Notes: a model not told the origin generated them from the sequence alone. A stretch of DNA of 64,000 nt from Orientallactaga sibirica (GCA_036365145.1 JAEOAD010000024.1:17051501-17115500); one strand, 5' to 3'; counted from the first letter of the stretch, positions 20,755-33,167 are shown. A program made the numbers and translations.

Positions 20755-21104
20755 TTTTCAGGAGGTAAGATTTATTTTGGCTCAAGGTTTCCAAGGTTTC
20801 TGTTGCATTTCTTTGGATTTGAGAGCATCATGGTGTTAGGAGAATGGCAAAGAAAGACTGCTCATCTCATGACAGCCAGGGAGCAGAGAGGAAGGAGGAA
20901 GAGACCAGGGACCAAATATACTATTCAAAGCCATCCTCCTCCTGCCAGTGACTCACTTCCACTCATGAGACCTTGCTTAACCAATATCCCATGCACTGAC
21001 AAGATTAGCTCCTTGATTGTTGAGTTCACCTCTCAAATAGTGCCACCCTTTGGGGACCAAGCATTTAGCTTTCAACACATGAGCTTTAGGAGACATTTTT
21101 AAAA
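20755..21104 (-). mobile_element. MaLR-like LTR, antisense, interrupted
   Basis: AAGATTTATTTTGGCTCAAGG, TTTGAGAGCATCATGG, CTGCTCATCTCATGACAGC and CAACACATGAGCTTTAGGAG are the antisense order of MaLR-like LTR landmarks. GGAAATTTGTTATCCAAATC at 21374-21412 looks like its continuation, so the B4 copy between would be a later insertion. Confidence 0.6.
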
Positions 21105-21107
21105 TAA

Positions 21108-21373
21108 AAAATATTATATGTATTATGTGTGTGTGTTCATGTGTGGGCATGTATATGCCACAACACATGCAACATGTGTGTGGAGGTCAGAAGACAGCTT
21201 TGAGGAATCAGTCCCTGCCTTCAACCTTATTGGAGGCAGTGTTTCTCCTTCTCATTGTTGTTTCATTCAAGCTGATTGGTCCTCAAGCTCCCAGGATATA
21301 TTCCTGTTTTCATGTCCCATCTACCACAGGTGTCCGGCAAGCACCTTATCCACTGAGCCATCTTAATAGCCCT
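21108..21373 (-). mobile_element. B4-like SINE, antisense
   Basis: GTGTGTTCATGTGTGGGCATG, GGAGGTCAGAAGACAGCTTTG and the tRNA-like end CCTTATCCACTGAGCCATCT. It lies inside the MaLR-like LTR. Confidence 0.65.
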
Positions 21374-21519
21374 GGGGAAATTTGTTATCCAAATCATAAC
21401 ACACATAATTTTTAGAGAATATCATTTTATTTTTCAATAAATACATTTTTGAAGTTGCTTGGATAGATTTTTATAATTGGGAATCAATGATATTATTAAT
21501 AATAATTAATGGTTATTGA

Positions 21520-21650
21520 GCTCTATTTAAAAAATTTTTTAAATAATTTATTTTTATTTATATTATTCTGATTTTACATTCATAGTGTTGGCTCCCTTAT
21601 CCTCCTCCCTGTCCTCCCTCTTCCAAAGGGACATAAAGAAGACAAGGGCT
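21520..21650 (-). mobile_element. Possible L1 3' edge, antisense
   Basis: TTTATTTTTATTTATATTATT followed by CCTTATCCTCCTCCCTGTCC resembles the start of antisense L1-like 3' ends elsewhere in the window. Evidence is limited to composition and order. Confidence 0.35.
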
Positions 21651-21651
21651 A

Positions 21652-21835
21652 GAGCTGGGCGTGGTGGCTCATGCCTTTAATCCCAGCACTTGGGAGGCAG
21701 AGGTAGGAGGATTGCCATGAGTTTGAGGCCACCCTGAGACTATGTAGTGAATTCCAGGTCAGCCTGGGTGAGAGTGAGACCTTACCTCAAAAAACAGAAA
21801 AAAATAAAAACAAACAAACAAACAAACAAAAAAAG
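21652..21835 (+). mobile_element. B1 SINE, sense
   Basis: AGCTGGGCGTGGTGGCTCAT, TTTAATCCCAGCACTTGGG and CCTGAGACTATGTAGTG, ending in AAACAAACAAACAAACAAA. AGACAAGGGC before it and AGACAAGGAC after it form a likely imperfect duplication. Confidence 0.93.
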
Positions 21836-22435
21836 ACAAGGACTTATATTAGGAACACAACAAGTCAGTATCAATAAAAATACCAACAATGTTACCCTGT
21901 GAAGCTTAAAATGAGAGGTGGTAGATGAAGGAAAACAGTGGAGCATTTATAGTTAGGGCATCTATCCTGAGACTTTTCCAGGAACTTTTCAGGTTATACT
22001 TATCAACAGTGTTAATTTCCTAAATAAAATACAAGGGAAAATATTGAACTTTATGTGCAGTTCCTTTAGCTCCTCAATGAATCCCTACTGGTGCCAACCC
22101 TATAAAAGGTGGAAGTCGGTTAACTGATCCTGTGAGCTTACAGAAGTTTGAAAAATACCAAAATTGAGGGAGGAAGCAGAATCAGAACAACCACAGAAAC
22201 ATTTTAATGAAGTGGTTGGTGGTGAATGCATTGGTAAGCTGTTCAAGTGATACTTTCTATGGCTTATTGATTTATTAATGGGCAAGTTAAAGGTTCCACT
22301 GGCTGAAACACTAGCCAAAAGGATCCTCATGAATTGCTTTTGTTCATTTCTCTACAGGATACCCCGTGGATGGACTTACATCGGTGTTCTGATTATTGTT
22401 GAACTGGAAAATATTCTCTCTCTCTTTCTCTCTCT
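21836..22435. other. Unassigned non-coding sequence
   Basis: Nothing recognised. A CT-rich run at 22415-22441 precedes the next element. Confidence 0.45.
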
Positions 22436-22800
22436 CTCTCTGTGTATATGGGTGTGTACATGTGTTCCTGGGTGTGCATGCACACATGGAGGCCAAGGAC
22501 AACCTCAGGCACTATTCACCTTGCCTTTGCCTGTTTTATTTATTTATGTTATGGTTCCCTATTTTTTTATTAGTTATGTGTATAGTATATATACAGCTAT
22601 GATGGTACAGTTAGCCTCCCTGTCCTCCCCCCATGGGTAATGTGGGTCTTTTTAAAACAGAGCCTGGAACTCCTAAGTTAAGCTAAACTGGCTTGCTAGC
22701 TGGGGTTATAAGAACACATAACTACACCTAGCTTTCCCTTTTTCACATGGGTTCTGAGAATCAAACTCAAGTCCTCATGTCTATTAGGCCTCTTACTTGA
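22436..22800 (-). mobile_element. B4-like SINE, antisense, interrupted
   Basis: TGTGTACATGTGTTCCTGGG and GGAGGCCAAGGACAACCTC at the left, with TTTCACATGGGTTCTGAGAA and CTCAAGTCCTCATGTCTATT at the right, give B4 order. About 100 bases in the middle (22540-22640) do not fit and may be an insertion. Confidence 0.5.
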
Positions 22801-24790
22801 TTCCTGAATTGATCAAATTGACAACAGAAATTAACCTTCACACATACTTGGATTTTTCTCCAGGACTAGGCAATCTTTTCTTTGAGAATTCTATGGTCTC
22901 TTAATGAGCCATCTTTAATCATTCCCTTATCCAAAACTAGCTTGTTCAACAATATAATAAAATACTAATTCACAATAGAAAATTCTTTGGGGAAATGCTC
23001 AATCCAGACTTTTGCAATCTTTGGCTGTGGATGAGGGGGTCCCAGTGTTTGGGCTTCATGGCCTGGTCCACTGTGGTAGTACCGAGGCCATGACAAATCA
23101 TGACTTAGCTGTGGAGGAGGTTTCCAAGGATCCTTCCAGTTTGATAAAACAGCTGTTCCCCATACCTTTAAAGAACACAAGCCCGTTGCTGAGAAAGATT
23201 ATCCCACGTTACTGTTACTTCAGTAATTCTCAAAAATGCACTTAATAATCTCCCCGTGAACTAGAGAGTGGCCCTCACCACAACCCAGTCTCGCTCGCAC
23301 CGAGACTTGGACTTCTATTCTCCAGAAGTGTGAGACGTACCTATCTATTGTTTTAAGCTACTCAGTATCTGATAAATTGTTCTGGTAGATCTACTAGACT
23401 GAACTCTTGCTCAAGTTCTCTAGTCAAAGCAAGCACATTGAAACAACAGTGGGACATTGTTTACTACTGGTCATACTGTTAGAGTTAAGAGAGACTTGAG
23501 AAGTGTGGGATACGAGGCTTCACACACACTGTTAAACGAGACACAGATGCATTTGTTAAGAAATCTGTCAAAACTATGAATGTTTAAAAGGTGCTTATTT
23601 CCACTACACACTTGCATATGTCACATGCAGGATTATTTATAATTATTCATAATTCACTCTAAGTGGAAGCAATAGAAAATGATATCAAAAGATAATTGTT
23701 TGAATAAAGTATGACATATATGCATATATAGAGTATGAATTTAGTGTATATACCTGCATATGTGGCAAAAAATACTATTGTATCATGAATAAGAACAATG
23801 TAGCTCTGTATATCTTGTATGGAAAATCACCTTCTACATACACTGAAGTAAAAATAAAGGTCATCACTTATTACTTCAGGTAGTGTATTTTATAAACATA
23901 TCTAAATAACTTATGAATAATTTACACATGAAACCTCCTGTCTTCTCACAGCTCACTGTACAACAAATGTGTCATTGACCTGGGCTGGAACTGCTGAATC
24001 AGAGTCTGCCCTGCATGGTCCAGAGTGGCATTAAACTTAAGGCACTCAGGAGATTGAAAGGTTGTGGTAACTTGCGGGGCATCAGTGCAGAGCCAGAACT
24101 GAAGGTGGATGTGTTTGGAGGGATCTGGGAAACTTTCCATCCTCTTTCCTTTCAGGCCCAGGCATATAAATTCCGACATAATGTTATTCAGATTCTTAAG
24201 TCCGTGTAAAATTCTGATAGAAGCGAAAGTTTTTAAAATATTCATATATATGTATATATATGTGATAGATAGAGAGAAAAACTGCACTGTGACAGGCGGT
24301 AAGGCAGGTAGCAGGAAATGAAGCTGAAAATAACCTAATCCCTGCCCTAAAAATCTTCCTGACTAAGGTGTCAAAAGATCTGAGTCAGCATCTTTATGTT
24401 TCCTGAATCTGTCACGGATGACAAGACCTGTGGGTCTGGGCAAAGGTCAATTTCCCATAAGCTAGTTTCGCTATCAGGTGAGACTGGAGCAAGATGTATG
24501 GACTCTCAGTGAACAAATCACTCAGACAGATGAGCCATTCTATGCTCATATGACCTGTCGTGTGCTTTCTAGAAAGATCTTCCCCTTGAGCCTGGGCAAA
24601 TGGCATTGAGTCTGCTTGTCTTAATGACTCTTATGCCTCACTCTGGGATTGATGAGTCCAGATCCCAAGAATGCTCATTTTTCTTCTTCTCCTTACCCCA
24701 GTCACCTCACTATTCAGAAAGAATTAACATGTTACTTAAAATATAGTCATCATCAAGCCCAAAGAATAATGGCTGGAATATTTGTTGTTT
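22801..24790. other. Unassigned non-coding sequence
   Basis: About 2 kb without a recognised repeat. Frames of 60-113 codons at 23.0-23.2 and 23.9-24.3 kb show no known domain, and both strands are open, so they are not called as genes. Confidence 0.45.
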
Positions 24791-26744
24791 CTTTGAACGA
24801 CTTACATTCCTAGACTATATTCCTGGGGGGGGGCACTTGATTAGAATGCTTCATATTTACATTCTTTAAAAGAATTAAGTATTATTATAGAAATACAATA
24901 AAAAATTTCAAAACCCATTGTGATAATGGCTTAATATCTGTCCACAATTGAGCTGTCATACTATGATCCTGACACGTTCATCATCTTCCCTCTCCACTTG
25001 TTCTGCAGGGTTTCTTCTCCCTTCCTGAGAACGAGATTAAATACCCTCTTTATCCATAAGTTTCTCAGTATTAAAAGCCTTGTTAGTCCCCTCCATATTT
25101 TCCAAACTCAATGTAGAACAATAATTTGCCATTTTCCTCATCTAAATTTATTTTCTCCCATTTCCCAAGCAATGAAACTAATTTTGCATTGGATACGTGG
25201 TTGTGCAAATTACAACATTTCCTGGTGTTACTGTGTGCCTGGATGTGTTTGTCTGTTCCAGTTCTCACCAACAGATGTAAGTGCAAGTGCTAAAAAGCAG
25301 CTTTTAAGAAACTTATTAAAAAGTCATGTATCATTTTATTTTCTGTTCTGTCTGTCATGGGCTCCCTGGCTAGAGCCCCAACACAAGGCAAAATAGTAAG
25401 ATTAGTAGACTAGCAAGATAGGAGAGGGTTACAAACGTGGAGCTGACATCCAACCCAAACTGCCTAACTGCCCAATTGTGGTGGTGCCTTGAAATATAGA
25501 CACTGACCTTTGGTGGTCTTTACCCAAGTGTGGGCCAGTTGCTTCCTGGACAACAGGCTGACCCCTCGAGCTGTATAAAGCAACAGTGAACCCGCTGCCG
25601 CTGGGGCTGATGGTGCTTCTGTGACTACCACTTCCACTGGCAGACATTTGTTTGGTGTTTTTACTGAAAAGCAAAACCAGCAATATGTGATCAAGTTGAG
25701 CAAGGAATTGGCAATACATGGGCAAGGGACAAGGAACTTTGATTCCAAAACATTCCTTAAGCATCTGCTCAAAGGACGGGATTTGAGACAGCACTGGTTG
25801 AACTCTGCTAATCCAGAACCCTCCTTCCCCACCCCACACACCATTCAAAGACACGATCAATCTAAGCCCAACTGTTGCTTTCAACCATTCTTGTGGGTAA
25901 TTTGTTACTTTTTAACGTCTGTTGCTTTCAGTGTTGGTGGTTGACGTATCTCACGCATGTATGTATTGTTCTGGGATAGGAGTATAACTCAGTCACTGAG
26001 GAGATAGGACAAGAGTGTGGCTTAAGGTCATGTCAACATATCCAGCATTCCTAGTCCATAAGCCTCTGTGCTGTTCAGGTACAGGAAGCCTAAGGCGTAG
26101 GAAAGCTGCTTAATTATTCTAAACAGGCTGATTGTTGTAAATTAAGTTCAGAGCATAAGTTGAGCTTAGTTGGCAATTTACTAGAAAAGGCGTCTCACAG
26201 AAATATTCTCACAAAAGTTCTTTGTAATGTCCATATGAAGCATCCTTATAGCTCTGGCCCCCTAGTTCATTTCCACCCCTATTTGCGTCTCTTTCACATG
26301 AGATGAAAACAAAATTATATATATTTTTAAATCACCTTTTTTAAAAAAATTAAGAACATACTTTGAATGGATACTTGTGTTGGTACCATCTTTCCCCTCT
26401 TCCCTGCCCTCATTCCACTGGCAGCTCTCTTCAGCGGAGTTGCTGGTATTCCCCATAGGGTTGTGAGTTATTTGAAATTAAATGATGATTAGTGTCTGAG
26501 AAAACAAATGGGGTTGGGTTGGAAAGCTGTAAATCTTGTCAGCTGTTAGGAGGAGGAAGCTGGATAATAGGAAGAGAGAAAGTCATGCCTTTTGAGTTCA
26601 AGTTCAGAAGGCAAGCAGATGTGGTGGGTAGGGAGTTGAAGGAGTCATCAGAGAAATAGTGAGAAAACAGAGTTTCTGGGCAACCATGCTTAGAATTTTG
26701 GGCAGGATCAAAAAGAGATTGAAAGGGAGAAAAGGAAAAGTTAG
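24791..26744. other. Unassigned non-coding sequence
   Basis: Contains the 25.43-25.94 kb stretch that is open on both strands (151, 126 and 107 codons). No domain, splice pattern or processed-gene tail was recognised. Confidence 0.45.
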
Positions 26745-27340
26745 GTGTTTTTAAAATTAATTTTTATTAATACTTTTCATACATGAACCTGTAATTTGAT
26801 CATAGTCCTCTTCTAATGCCTTCTTTTGCTCCCTTCTCCTCCTTCCACTAAACTCTTTCTTTTCATTAGTTCTTCTTCTATTTTGATGACTCTGCCCTCC
26901 TCCATCATCTATGTCAAAGCATTGATGAGTTCAATATTATATAGGTCTGTGGAGGTAGCAATCATCACTGTGAGGTCATGCAGTTACAGGTCCTTCATGT
27001 CTGTGTCTGGAGGATAGTGTACCACACTCTGGCTCATACATTCTTCTCAGCACCTCTTCTACAATGTTCCCTAAGCTATTGGGGGAGGGGCATGATAAAT
27101 ATGTTTCATGTATGTCGCTGAACACTCAACAATCAGCACTTATTCCAGGCACCTTGACAAGTGTTGAGTCTCCTCAGTAGTTACTGCCATCTGTGAAAAG
27201 AAGTTTCTCTGATCAAAAGTGAGAACAACACTATCATGTGAGCATACACGAAAGAATTTGGAGGGCAATTTGATGGTCACAATGTATACATTTTGTCAAA
27301 CAACAGTAATCGCTTTCACTCAGTGGCTTATGATCTCCCC
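26745..27340 (-). mobile_element. L1-like 3' end, antisense
   Basis: TTTTTATTAATACTTTTCAT is followed by TCCATCATCTATGTCAAAGC, GAGGTCATGCAGTTACAGG, CTACAATGTTCCCTAAGC and AGAAGTTTCTCTGATCAAAA. This is the antisense order of the non-coding block found sense at 56.3-56.8 kb and antisense at 58.65-59.16 kb. Confidence 0.6.
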
Positions 27341-27353
27341 AAACATTGACTTT

Positions 27354-27617
27354 AAAAATTTTTTTATTATTTTATTTATTTTTGGAGAGAGACACAGAGA
27401 AAGACAGACAGAGGGAGAGGGAGACAGACAGAGATGGGCGCGCCAGCAGCCTCTCAGCTGCTGTGAATGAAATCCAGATGAGTGCGCCCCCTTGTGCCCA
27501 AGTGCGGCATTGCACCCTTGTGTCACTTTGCATCTGGCTAAATGTGGGACCTGGAGATTGGAACTGGGTTCTTAGGCTTAGCAGGCAGGCACCTTAACCG
27601 CTAAGCCATCTCTCCAG
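27354..27617 (-). mobile_element. DIP-like SINE, long form, antisense, with target-site duplication
   Basis: GGAGAGAGACACAGAGAAAG, the long block GTGCGGCATTGCACCCTTG and CCGCTAAGCCATCTCTCCAG. CCCCAAACATTGACTTT flanks it at 27337-27353 and 27618-27634. Confidence 0.93.
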
Positions 27618-27654
27618 CCCCAAACATTGACTTTTGACTAGGTTTTCAGCACCA

Positions 27655-28440
27655 ATGAGAATGACTAACTATCAAAACAACAACAAAAAAAATCAAATGA
27701 TAGCATACGCTGTTAAAGCTGTGGGGAAGGAGTTCTTATCCATTATTGATGGGAGCATAAACTGGTACAACCATTATGGAAATCTATGTGGAGTTTTCTA
27801 TAAAAAGCTAAACCTAGATTTCCATGAGACTCAGCTATACCACCCCTGGGCATATACACTTAGGACTCCACATATTGCTAGAGATAATGGATCACCCATG
27901 TGGATCAGCCTGGATGTCCATCAACTGATGAATGGATAATTAAGATATCCATATACAAAGTGGAATTTTCTTTAGCTGTAAAGAAAAATGAAATTAGGAC
28001 TGGAGAGATGGCTTAGTGCCTAAAAACGCCTTTTCAAATCTCCAGGTCCCATGTTTAGCCAGACTCAAAAGTGACACAAGCACACAATGCCTCACATGCG
28101 CCACAAGGGGGCAAACATCTGGAGTTCATTCACAGCTGCTGAGAAGCCCTGGTGAGCCCATTCTCTCTCTGCCTCTTCCTCTGTCTCTCTCTCAAATAAA
28201 AAAAAATGAAATTATGAAAGTCACCAGAAAATGGGTGGATCTGGAAAATATACTGAGACAAACTAGGCTTAGAAAGACAAGTGTTGTATGTTCTCTCATA
28301 TATGCAAATACTAACTTTGAATTTTTACATTTGTGTGCAAGATAAGAGTCAGTAGAAGTGAGAAAGCTAGAAAGGAGCTAGGAGGGTTGTGCAGGGTTGG
28401 ACTTAAGGGGAGAGGATTGTAGATATGCCAGATCTCACAC
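27655..28440 (+). mobile_element. L1 3' end, sense, interrupted by a DIP
   Basis: AACTGGTACAACCATTATGG, AAAAAGCTAAACCTAGATTT, CACCCCTGGGCATATACAC and GTGTTGTATGTTCTCTCATA are classic L1 3' landmarks in order. The open frame at 27634-27939 is a by-product of this sequence, not a gene. Confidence 0.78.
27997..28201 (+). mobile_element. DIP-like SINE nested in L1, with target-site duplication
   Basis: GGACTGGAGAGATGGCTTAG at the head, with part of the region after the A box missing, then CTCTCTCTCAAATAAAAAAA. AAAAATGAAATTA flanks it at 27984-27996 and 28202-28214. Confidence 0.92.
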
Positions 28441-29211
28441 TTCATCTTTTCTTGTTCAAAATTCTTTTAAAAACATTTTTTTTAAATGACTTAATTGATT
28501 TATCTCAATAGCTTTCATGACCTGGATGAAGTAGACTTTGAATTTGGCATTTATCCACTGCTGAAATCACGGATGCCTTGTCTGTAACAGGGACCCTACA
28601 GCTAGAATAGATTTCACCCTTCGTCCAAGTGCTCTATTATTATGCTTTTTGTCATGCCACTTCATCAACCTTTGTGAGTTTTGTTGTTTAGAATTGAAGT
28701 CAAGTCACTCACCTTCTTTTTGACAATGGATCATATAGTTCTCCCTTCCTCAGCCATCTGCTAACATTGTCTCTATTTTTCCAGATAAGCACCATAAATT
28801 AACTCCATGAAACCTGACCCATGCAGCCAAAAGTCATGCTTTACTCGTTATCTTCCCTGAGATGAAAAAGGACAATATCCAAATTTTTGGACGACTGTAG
28901 TTTGCTTTCTTATTCATGGTTGGCAAATGAAACAGAAGTAGATTTGGGTTCCCTCTGGCTTTTGCTTTGTTGAATGTTACTTTTCAAAGGTCAAACTAAA
29001 AAGAGTGGTGGGGCAGGAGGTCAAGAAACCCAAGGTGAAAAGGTACAGTCAGAAGCAAAAGGCATTCACAGCAAAGCTGGAAAAGCCAGAGAAAGAATGT
29101 GAATCTCCACTTGACCCAAAACTCAGGTCTTGTTGCATTAATGAGTAGGCAAGTCTGAAAGCAGCCAGCCAGTGGAAGATGACAGCGTGCCTTGAGAAAT
29201 CACCAAGACTG
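28441..29211. other. Unassigned non-coding sequence
   Basis: Nothing recognised. Confidence 0.45.
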
Positions 29212-29430
29212 GGGGCTGGAGAGATGACTTAGCAGTTAAGGCACTCGCCTGCAAAGTCACAGGTCCTCGGTTTGATTCCCCAGAACCCACGTAAGTCAGT
29301 TGCACAAGGGGGTGCATGTGTCTGGACTTCGTTTGCAGTGGCTAGACGCCCTGGTACGCCCATTCTCCCTCTCTCTCCCTCTGCCTCTCTCTCTCAAATA
29401 AATAAATGAATAAAAATAAAATATTAAAAG
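29212..29430 (+). mobile_element. DIP-like SINE, short form, sense
   Basis: GGGCTGGAGAGATGACTTAG, GGTTTGATTCCCCAGAACC, CTTCGTTTGCAGTGGCTAG and an AAATAAATAAATGAATAAAA tail. Confidence 0.9.
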
Positions 29431-30777
29431 AAAACATCACCATGATTTCCAGAGCAAGTTCATGGCTGTCATTATGTTCCAGCAGGAAAATGTAAACGTG
29501 GATCATGACACTATTTGAAAGGGAGGAATAAAAATGTAACCAGTTGAACTCAGCTTTATAATATTTGCCCATTTTTTTAAACAGCAAGGTGGGTGGTATG
29601 ACATTATTAAAAGGAGAAGCAGATGGCATCACCAATTTGGATTCTTTCCCAAATTGTGCCTTTTTGGCACTGTAACTTGGAGCTGGGATCCCATTCTGTA
29701 TATCTTGAGGTGGCCAGCAGCTTCTTAGGTAATGAAAAGGTGGAAGTGGGGCTCAGCGGTGAGCTTGAAGAAGAAGCCCTTGTTGTTATGCAAAGGTGAA
29801 GGTACACATAACTACCATCCAGAAAGTGGGAGTTGAGCGGGGCTGACTATTAGGATCTCTGTAAACTGCAAAAGTCCCAAATGTCTCTGAAGCATTACAC
29901 TGGGCATTAAAATGTGGGCTTTTCACTGAGTTTCCCCTGAAGGCATGGCTGATGGCCCTGTGGTGGGCTTGGAGATGATTTTGCTTACTCCTGGGAGCTC
30001 ATGCTCTCAATGCAAGTTCTGCAGTCTCCTGATGCCCCTGCGAGGCTGCGGGTGGTGTGCTTGCATGATGTACGTGTGTGTAACTCATCTCATCCTTCCA
30101 AGGATTCAAAGCAAATGATACCTCCTCACTCTTTCTCATTTGGCACTGAGAATCTTATAATTGTCTCTTAATTGAAATGCTTCTAGCTGCAGCCTCACAT
30201 CCCTGCAATGTGTAGTCTGAAAAAAAAAAAAAAAAAAAAACTCCTTTGATTACTAGTATTCTATAAAAACACCTACCAGGTCGTATCTTCTCTTAGGTTC
30301 TATTTGTCAGAAAATATTTCAAATTTTTCATTCCTGTTTTTTTTTTTTTTTAATGCACAGTGTCTATTGGAAGAATTCTTTTTGAACTTTGTGATTTCTA
30401 TTGTTTTCTTTGGAAGTCTACTCTTGGGAGTGAACAGCTGCTCCTTTTAAGGAGCTGTGTCATCCTTTTCTTCCTATGACTGCTTTTAAGATTCACTCTG
30501 TGTCTCTGGCTTTCAGCAGTCTTACAGCTATGTTTCTAAGCAAGCTTCTCTCTGCCCTAGTAAAGTGTGTGCTTTGAAGGAGTTGTTCCAAGTATGGCTT
30601 AATGATTTTGTTGTTTCTGTATAATTCTTTCTCTTTGCCCTTTGTCCCATCGTTTCTCCTGGGACTTCAGTATGCATGGTCCACGTATGATTTCCTCTGC
30701 CATCTTTATGGCTCTCATATTATTTTTTCAAATCTCTGCTTAGTTCTTTAAAGTGTGAATTCTCTGTCCTGTTTTCT
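29431..30777. other. Unassigned sequence with two homopolymer runs
   Basis: Holds an A run at about 30219-30240 and a T run at about 30337-30351. No element is recognised around them. CTCTGTCCTGTTTTCT at 30762-30777 is the left duplication of the next SINE. Confidence 0.45.
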
Positions 30778-31016
30778 TTTTTTTTTTTTTTAATATTTAT
30801 TTATTTGCAAGCAGAGAGAGGGAGAGAGAGAGAGAGAGAAGAGAGGCAGACAGAGAGAATGGACATGCCAGGGCCTCTAGCCACAGCAAATGACTCCAGA
30901 TGCATGCACCCACACACCCCCTTGTGGATGTGGCTTACATGGGTCCTGAAGAATCGAACCGGGATCCTTTAGCTTCGCAGGCAAATGCCTTAACCATTAA
31001 ACCATCTCTCCAGCCC
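30778..31016 (-). mobile_element. DIP-like SINE, antisense, with target-site duplication
   Basis: Poly(T), ATATTTATTTATTTGCAAGC, a GAGAGAG tract and TAAACCATCTCTCCAGCC. CTCTGTCCTGTTTTCT flanks it at 30762-30777 and 31017-31032, a perfect 16-base duplication. Confidence 0.94.
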
Positions 31017-31109
31017 CTCTGTCCTGTTTTCTGTGTTACCCCTTCCTTCATCTCTGCTGCTATGAAGCCCATTACTAGTTTATAACTGGGAACGTAAGCC
31101 CATTACTAT

Positions 31110-31240
31110 TCTTTTTTGCTTTGGTTTTCTAGTTTACTACTTTAAACTCTGTATGTAGCTCTATGTAGTCAAGAATAACCTTGAACTCCTGGTCCTCTTA
31201 CCTCAGGAGTATTGGCATCAGACCCTGCATTTAGCTTGTC
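31110..31240 (-). mobile_element. Old B1-like SINE, antisense
   Basis: TGTATGTAGCTCTATGTAGTC, AATAACCTTGAACTCCTGGTC and TACCTCAGGAGTATTGGC keep antisense B1 order with strong divergence. Confidence 0.5.
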
Positions 31241-31341
31241 TTTCATCTTCCTGATCCCAATAGTCATCCTGGAAGCCTGAATCAGAGGGCTTCCTCATTT
31301 GTGAGTCTGTGTCTAGTGTCCATCTGAGTTCCTCTTAGTTT

Positions 31342-31497
31342 GTTGTTTTGTTTTGTTTTTGGAGGTAGGGTCTCATTCTAGTTCAGGCTGACCTGGAGTT
31401 CACTATGGAGTCTCAGGGTGGCCTCGAACTCACGGCCCTCCTCCCACTTCTGCCTCCCGAGTGCTGGGATTAAAGGCATGCACCACCACGCCCAGCG
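31342..31497 (-). mobile_element. B1 SINE, antisense, with target-site duplication
   Basis: GGAGGTAGGGTCTCATTCTAG through CACCACCACGCCCAGC. TGAGTTCCTCTTAGTTT (31325-31341) and TGAGTTCTTCTTAGTTT (31498-31514) flank it with one mismatch. Confidence 0.93.
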
Positions 31498-31514
31498 TGA
31501 GTTCTTCTTAGTTT

Positions 31515-32130
31515 ATAGTCATATTGCTTTGGTTAACATGAACCTGGCTAGTTTTGATTGAATAGTGGATATTGTATCTAAAATTTGTACCTGTTTCTGA
31601 AATCTGTGGTAATATTATTATCTTACAGAAAGAAGTTTGTTCCTCTAGTTTTTTCTATCTTTGTTCTATAGTTGCTTCTCTTCTTGACTTGGCATACACT
31701 CCCGTTGATATTTGGCTTCTGATGCCAGGCTCACACATGGGCGGGTTTCCTCTTTACTGACTAAACTAATGCCTGTTTTGGGGTAGCGTTTAATGGCTAT
31801 ACTGAATGCAAATGTTGGTCTACATTTGCTTAGCTTACCATTTTCAGATGGGGAATGCTTCCTTTTAATATGCTCAAAAGTGGCAAACTCAATCAAGTGT
31901 TGTTACGGGAGAAGAGTAATCATGATAAATGTTTGTGACTTATTTCCAGCTCTACTCAGAACCAAGCCATTTAGCAACTGTGTATAGAGAGAGGCATTAA
32001 TGACTTTGCTTATTCTATCTGGTAGGGTAAATGGAGGAATGTGGGTTTTTATATTTCTCTGTCCTCTTAAATATTCTCTCTTGCTACATAATTTCCTTGA
32101 GAAAACTATATTCTCGGCTCCACAAAGGTA
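31515..32130. other. Unassigned non-coding sequence
   Basis: Open frames on both strands, none with a recognisable domain. Confidence 0.45.
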
Positions 32131-32132
32131 TG

Positions 32133-32512
32133 AATTTGCATCAGTTACTTTCTTGTTGCTGGAAGGAAGCACACCCAACCAGAAGCAGCTTATGAAAAAA
32201 AAAGTGTTTATTATGGCTTACAGTTTTGAGAGAAAGTTTTTATCATGGTGGAGAAAGCATAGCAGGAGCAGACAGCTAGAATCACATCGTTACATAAGCA
32301 GGGAGGAAGAAGGAAAAATAAAGGGCACCAAACATGCTGGACCATCACACCTCAAGGCCCGCCCCCATTGACCCACCTATTCCAGCAAGGCTCCACTTCC
32401 CAAACACTCCACAATCTTCCCCAACAGCATCACCACCTGGGAATCAAGTACTCAAACACTAGAGTCTATGGGGAACATTTTTACATTCAAATCACCAGTG
32501 TCCTAGCCTTTG
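32133..32512 (-). mobile_element. MaLR-like LTR, antisense
   Basis: CATCAGTTACTTTCTTGTTGC, GTGTTTATTATGGCTTACAG, TTTATCATGGTGGAGAAAGC, GGCCCGCCCCCATTGACCC and GTCTATGGGGAACATTTTTA are antisense landmarks of a MaLR-like LTR. Sense orientation is minus. No internal region is present. Confidence 0.65.
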
Positions 32513-32596
32513 ACATAGAAAGAGGTTTTGTACATTGAACAAGAGGAGCAGAATAATGGTCAGACAATGGAACAGAGAGAGTGTGATTTTTTTGGT

Positions 32597-32826
32597 TTAT
32601 TTATTTATTTGAGAATAACAGACAGACACACAGAGAAAGAGGCAGAATCAGAGAGAGAGAGAGAGAGAATGGGCACACCAGGGCCTCCAGCCATTGCAAA
32701 TGAACTCCAGATGCATGTGCCACTTTGTGCAACTGGCTTATGTGGGTACTGGGGAATTGAGCCTTGAACTGGGGTCCTTAGGCTTTATAGGCAAGTGCTG
32801 AACCACTAAGGCATCTCTCCAGCCCT
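32597..32826 (-). mobile_element. DIP-like SINE, short form, antisense
   Basis: TTTATTTATTTATTTGAGAAT, CAGGGCCTCCAGCCATTGC and CACTAAGGCATCTCTCCAGC. A short extra piece (GCCTTGAACTG) sits before the GGGTCCTTAGG segment. Confidence 0.87.
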
Positions 32827-32923
32827 AGGTAGTGTGAATTTTAACTAGTAGAAATCAACTGTAGAATTGCTACCATATAGTTTTGAATTTTATGTGAAAT
32901 ATCACCTACCTGTTGAAGACTCT

Positions 32924-32926
32924 TGA

Positions 32927-32985
<59 letters not shown>

Positions 32986-32986
32986 T
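32924..32986. repeat. (GAAA)n microsatellite
   Basis: About 15 GAAA units. No SINE body flanks it. Confidence 0.93.
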
Positions 32987-33167
32987 CTTGTTACTTGAAA
33001 GGAGAAGTCTTTTTGTCCAGCTTTAGGGCTGTTATTGGGCAGAGCCATAGAGCTGTTAGCAAATAAATAAGCACTTCTAAGGACATTTGAAGACAGGGTA
33101 GTATAATCCATGGGAAATCTTGCTCTTCTTGCAAACCAAGTAAGTGGTGATTCAAAGCATCTATAAA
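32987..33167. other. Unassigned non-coding sequence
   Basis: Nothing recognised between the GAAA run and the B1. Confidence 0.4.

Noticed and set aside
22965..23245. Overlapping frames on both strands as a possible exon
   Set aside because: No splice-site context that stands out, no known domain and stops in all continuing frames.
27634..27939. 101-codon frame that might be a gene
   Set aside because: It matches L1 3' non-coding landmarks in order and is interrupted by a SINE downstream.
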